From NCBI GenBank assembly GCA_947652605.1, contig OX393578.1, forward strand, positions 36,709,470 to 36,773,469: 64,000 bases of DNA, read 5' to 3'. How positions within the stretch are numbered: the first letter of the stretch is position 1; every line of letters begins with the position of its first letter. This document shows positions 60,686 to 64,000 of the stretch, in pieces. Below the pieces are notes generated by a model that did not search any database, was not told the DNA's origin, and was given only the letters and a program-made list of their open reading frames with translations. The DNA comes from Elmis aenea (lineage: Eukaryota > Arthropoda > Insecta > Coleoptera > Elmidae). The translations under genes and the position numbers were made by a program.

Positions 60686-61495
60686 ATTTTCTTCATTTCG
60701 ATACGCGGCAAAAATTGTCAGGATGTTTTCAGGCGGTTTTGTTTGTGTGCATCGGTTGCCATTTTTAATTCCCATTGAACCCTGTTTCTCTAGTTTTTCT
60801 TATCACAATTTTATTCTTTATTGAACGTGAAAATTCAAAAGCAAGTCCTGGATTACCTATAGAGCATATAAAAAACGGCGTGTCGACTTGTTTGTTGACA
60901 ATTTCTTGAAACAAAGAACAGATTGTGACCCTTGCAGTATTAGCGCTTGAACCTTTAATCTTCGTATTTATTGACATAATTTTATTGTACATTGTACAAA
61001 GTTTGTTTTTAAATAATCTTTATTTGTAGGGCAATAATACAATAGCATCGGCTGCTGTATTTATTCGAAGGTCAAGCTAAATATATTGAGAATAAAAAAC
61101 ACGGTTATTATTTAAAAAAGAAAAACATTTAAACACGTCCAACATTCCTTCAGCAATAATACATAATACCTACTCATCACCATCCCCCAGTGACGTGCCT
61201 AGGCAAGGTGCTTTCATGGAGGGGTTACCACCTATTAATAAACCAGTTTTTTTTTTAACAAAAAATATACAGCTCTCCGACCCTTTACCAAAATATATCG
61301 ATTTATCGCGACCCTATGGGACGGTTTTGACCCCTCCAACCCCCCTGCCTACGTTACTGCCACCACCCATCATAATTCCACCCCAACCAATCTTCTTTCC
61401 GTATACGACAGTATTAATCTCCACCTCAGTCAAAAACTTTCAACCCAGTAAATTCCAAAAAATAACCAAAAGTCGCACTTTGCCAGGTCAGGTAA
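60686..61495. other. Non-coding, nothing firmly recognised
   Basis: The + strand open frame 61195..61602 (135 codons) is proline-rich and crosses a repeat end at about 61517; it has no recognisable domain and I do not call it a gene. Confidence 0.35.
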
Positions 61496-61516
61496 GTAAG
61501 TTGAATGCTCTATCCA

Positions 61517-62180
61517 GGGCCGGCTTAACACGGTATGCAAAAGATGCGTTGCATCAGGGCGCCCCGAGTAGGGGGCGCCGGGCGCCGTCTATGCTTCGGT
61601 GATATTTTACAATATCATTGTAACCCAATAAGTATAAATTAATATTAGAATAATAATAGATCATTTACATAAGTAAATAAGCTTTTTCCAAGATTCCGCT
61701 CAGATATACATTTTATGTTTGTACTTGAAACGGCAAGAACGTTGGCAGATGATTTTGAAATATTACTCCAGTTCAAAGGATACGCATTACATGAGCGAAA
61801 AAACGTATGTTGGATTATGGAAGTTATGATAAAACGCCGGTTAATTCAAAATAGGAATATAAATTTTTTTTTTCAATTATGGATATGGTTGTCAATTCCT
61901 TAGCTAAAAGATTTAAACGTCTAACTAGTCGTGCTCAAAAATTTCAATTTTTTACAAATCTTAATGAACTTTATAATCTAGTTCTAGATGATAAAACTGT
62001 AAAAAAAAAACAATTATAACGATTTACAAAGGCTTTAAGTTTAAGTGATGGCAAAAAAAGGGATTTAAATGCTTCAGAATTACACACTGAACTAAGGATA
62101 CCTATTAAAAAATACGATGAAGGAACTGAACAATTGCAATCTATTAAACATGTTGCAATATACCTACTCAAATAATTTAT
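61517..62180 (+). pseudogene. hAT-like element with transposase remnant
   Basis: Begins CAGGGCCGGCTTAACACGGT and GGGCGCCCCGAGTAGGGGGC, hAT-type subterminal sequence. Further on, translation gives MDMVVNSLAKRFKRLTSRAQ, FQFFTNLNELYNLVLDD and ELHTELRIPIKKYDEG, similar to the ZMYM1/hAT-like transposase group (DUF4371-type). Frames are broken and much is deleted. Confidence 0.55.
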
Positions 62181-62597
62181 ATAGTACATTTCCAAATTTG
62201 GAAATTTCATTAAAGCGAAAGTTTATTTTTAATATTACAGTTAATCAAATCAAATCTACAATATAGTATTTCTTAATTAGGATTCGTTGGGCTACCAATG
62301 ATAGGTATTAAAAGTTATTTATGTGAAAAAAATGGCAAACGGTGTTTTAGATGAGTTTGCGTCTTCAAAGTCCAGAAAAGTTAAAATCTAGAATTTTGTC
62401 GCATATTTTGCCTTTTGTTCTACATTTAATTATTGCATTGTATTTTTTATTTTTGATTCATTTTAATTTTATGTATGTTACCTTCTTAACTTTTTGGTCC
62501 CTAGCGGTTTTACCAAAAAACCGTTTTTCAACTAATTTATTACATGATACCCAGTGGCCACGCTTTAAAACTACTATTGCTACCCTATGTCTTTTAG

Positions 62598-62794
62598 CAG
62601 TGGTCTCCAAAATGGGGTGCGCGAGATAATTTCTGGGGTGCGCCGGATAATTTTTAATAAATTAATATTTCTATTTCCACAGCATAATTAAGCAAAATTT
62701 GTAATAAAACATTTGTAATTTTTTATTTTGGGATGCGCGCAAATCCTCCGACATTAAAGTAAGGGTGCGCTACCAAAAAGTTTGGAGACAGCTG
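62598..62794. mobile_element. 197-bp hAT-type MITE
   Basis: Ends CAGTGGTCTCCAAA and TTTGGAGACAGCTG. Octamers TCTTTTAG and TCTTGTGG match at 6 of 8. GGGGTGCGC motifs lie near both ends. Looks related to the CAGTGGTTTC family by its TIR. Confidence 0.7.
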
Positions 62795-62802
62795 TCTTGT
62801 GG

Positions 62803-64000
62803 CGGAAAGCAATAATTGGTAATAAAATAGGTCTGAATAATAAAATATCAATTAAATGTTTTGCATGGTGTAAGTTTTCTTATCAAACAATGGTAAATTG
62901 CAAGAAACTACTAAATTTTACACAATTAGTGGATGGTAACGGCTGGTAAATAAATTTATATGTAAATTATAATCAGGTGATAATTTTAAGATATTTTAAG
63001 TTAATGAAGTGAATGATAAGTTTTTTTTTTATTGTAAAAATGTATTTTGGGCTGAAAGTAAATTTATTTGTTATTAAATTATTAAACACCACGAAAAGTG
63101 AAAGTGCTTTTTTTTTGTCCCAGTGATTACTGGTGAAACCACGGACTTTTTTTGTCTTTTTAAAGAAAAATAATTACAAACATATTTTTTTATTGTTCAT
63201 TTTATGATATTTTAAGTTAATTAAGAGAATTTTTTTTTCTCTTTATTAAGAAAACTTATTTTGGGCCTTAGAGGGTTAATATATTCTATATCTCTTTAAT
63301 TATATATGAATACCAAATATTTATTTATTTATTATTACTATAATTTCTTAGGGGCGCTGAATAGAAACAAAGCATCCATATGAAAATATGCATTATAGTT
63401 GCCTGAAATCAAAATTGTTTGAATCGTAAATCAATAACGCTCTTTTATTAATTTAATTTTTTCACTATTTCCACATTAATTAATAAACTTGACTTTGACC
63501 CTCATAGTTTGTTGTAGCGTTTTCGTTGTACTTTTTTGAGAACAAGCGTATACAGGGTGTCCTAGATAATATTTCCAGCATGGAGATCTCGCTTATTATA
63601 AGTAATACAGGTTTGCTCAAATTAGATGAATTGTTCTTAAGTATGGGAGGAGCTACAATCTATTTAAAAAAATACAAAATTCATCATACTTCAGAAGTTA
63701 TAGCGAAAAATATGAAAATCTTGAATTTTTTTTATTCTTCAATATTGTCTGAGTGGAATAAACAATATAATTAAGTAAATATTTTAGTTAAATAATATAA
63801 AATTTAATTTGGGCCAACATTATTTTGTCAGTCTCAAAAATAAATATGAGTCTCCCTGTTTATTATGTAGATCTACGGCAAAATAATAAAACAGTTCACA
63901 AAATGATTTTATTAAATATTAATCATATACATTATTTAACAACATTTTGTTAAAAATAAACATACATGATACAGCTACTATCGCTTATAAACCCTTGCCT
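62803..64000. other. Non-coding flank with one dispersed repeat end
   Basis: ACAGGGTGTCCTAGA at about 63552 is the start of a dispersed repeat of the ACAGGGTG type. The 82-codon frame from 63526 lies within it. Nothing else recognised. Confidence 0.35.

Noticed and set aside
61195..61602. 135-codon proline-rich frame as a gene
   Set aside because: It runs into a hAT-like end at 61517, and its Pro-rich part comes from CCCC-rich low-complexity sequence.

Overview
The window looks like AT-rich nuclear DNA from an insect. I infer this from two conserved animal genes with spliceosomal introns, GT/AG junctions throughout, and a heavy load of hAT-like, Tc1/mariner-like and non-LTR repeats typical of arthropods. 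The order cannot be settled from the sequence alone. There are no bacterial-style operons, rRNA genes, convincing tRNA genes or CRISPR arrays.

Three protein-coding genes can be supported exon by exon. (1) On the + strand, the last six coding exons of a G protein alpha subunit of the Go class run from 19329 to 54373. They encode 300 residues, from just after the P-loop helix to the C-terminal CGLY. Exon lengths (142, 161, 129, 130, 154, 188) and phases are those of the classic Gi/Go gene structure. The first two coding exons, with the myristoylated N-terminus and P-loop, were not found in the 19.3 kb upstream and probably lie outside. (2, 3) On the - strand, inside the 25-kb intron 19471..44468 of that gene, sit two complete tandem copies of HMG-CoA lyase (leucine breakdown and ketone body formation). 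Copy B is 42780..39176 (322 aa) and copy A is 34951..27442 (321 aa). Both have five exons; exons 2 to 5 have identical lengths (140, 124, 402, 231) and phases, so they arose by duplication of an intron-containing gene. Copy B keeps the canonical catalytic cysteine loop. Copy A keeps the cysteine and metal ligands but has a rewritten loop.

Layout: 1..19328 is repeat-rich upstream sequence with several inverted-repeat elements, including one with near-identical 359-bp arms and a perfect 59-bp-arm palindrome. 19329..19470 is the first visible G-alpha exon. 19471..44468 is the giant intron holding both lyase genes and many MITEs. 44469..54373 holds the remaining G-alpha exons, with further hAT-like MITEs in the introns. 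54374..58150 has no recognisable transposon and probably contains a long 3' UTR. 58180..64000 is a graveyard of hAT, LINE and mariner fragments.

The G protein and the lyases have no known functional link; their relation is positional (nested, antisense). The main items for follow-up are the nested tandem HMGCL duplication, the altered active-site loop of copy A, an oppositely oriented pair of hAT MITEs bracketing copy A, and several large hairpin-forming elements. I did not find a clearly new biological system. Exon boundaries come from reading the sequence and splice sites and have not been tested against transcripts.
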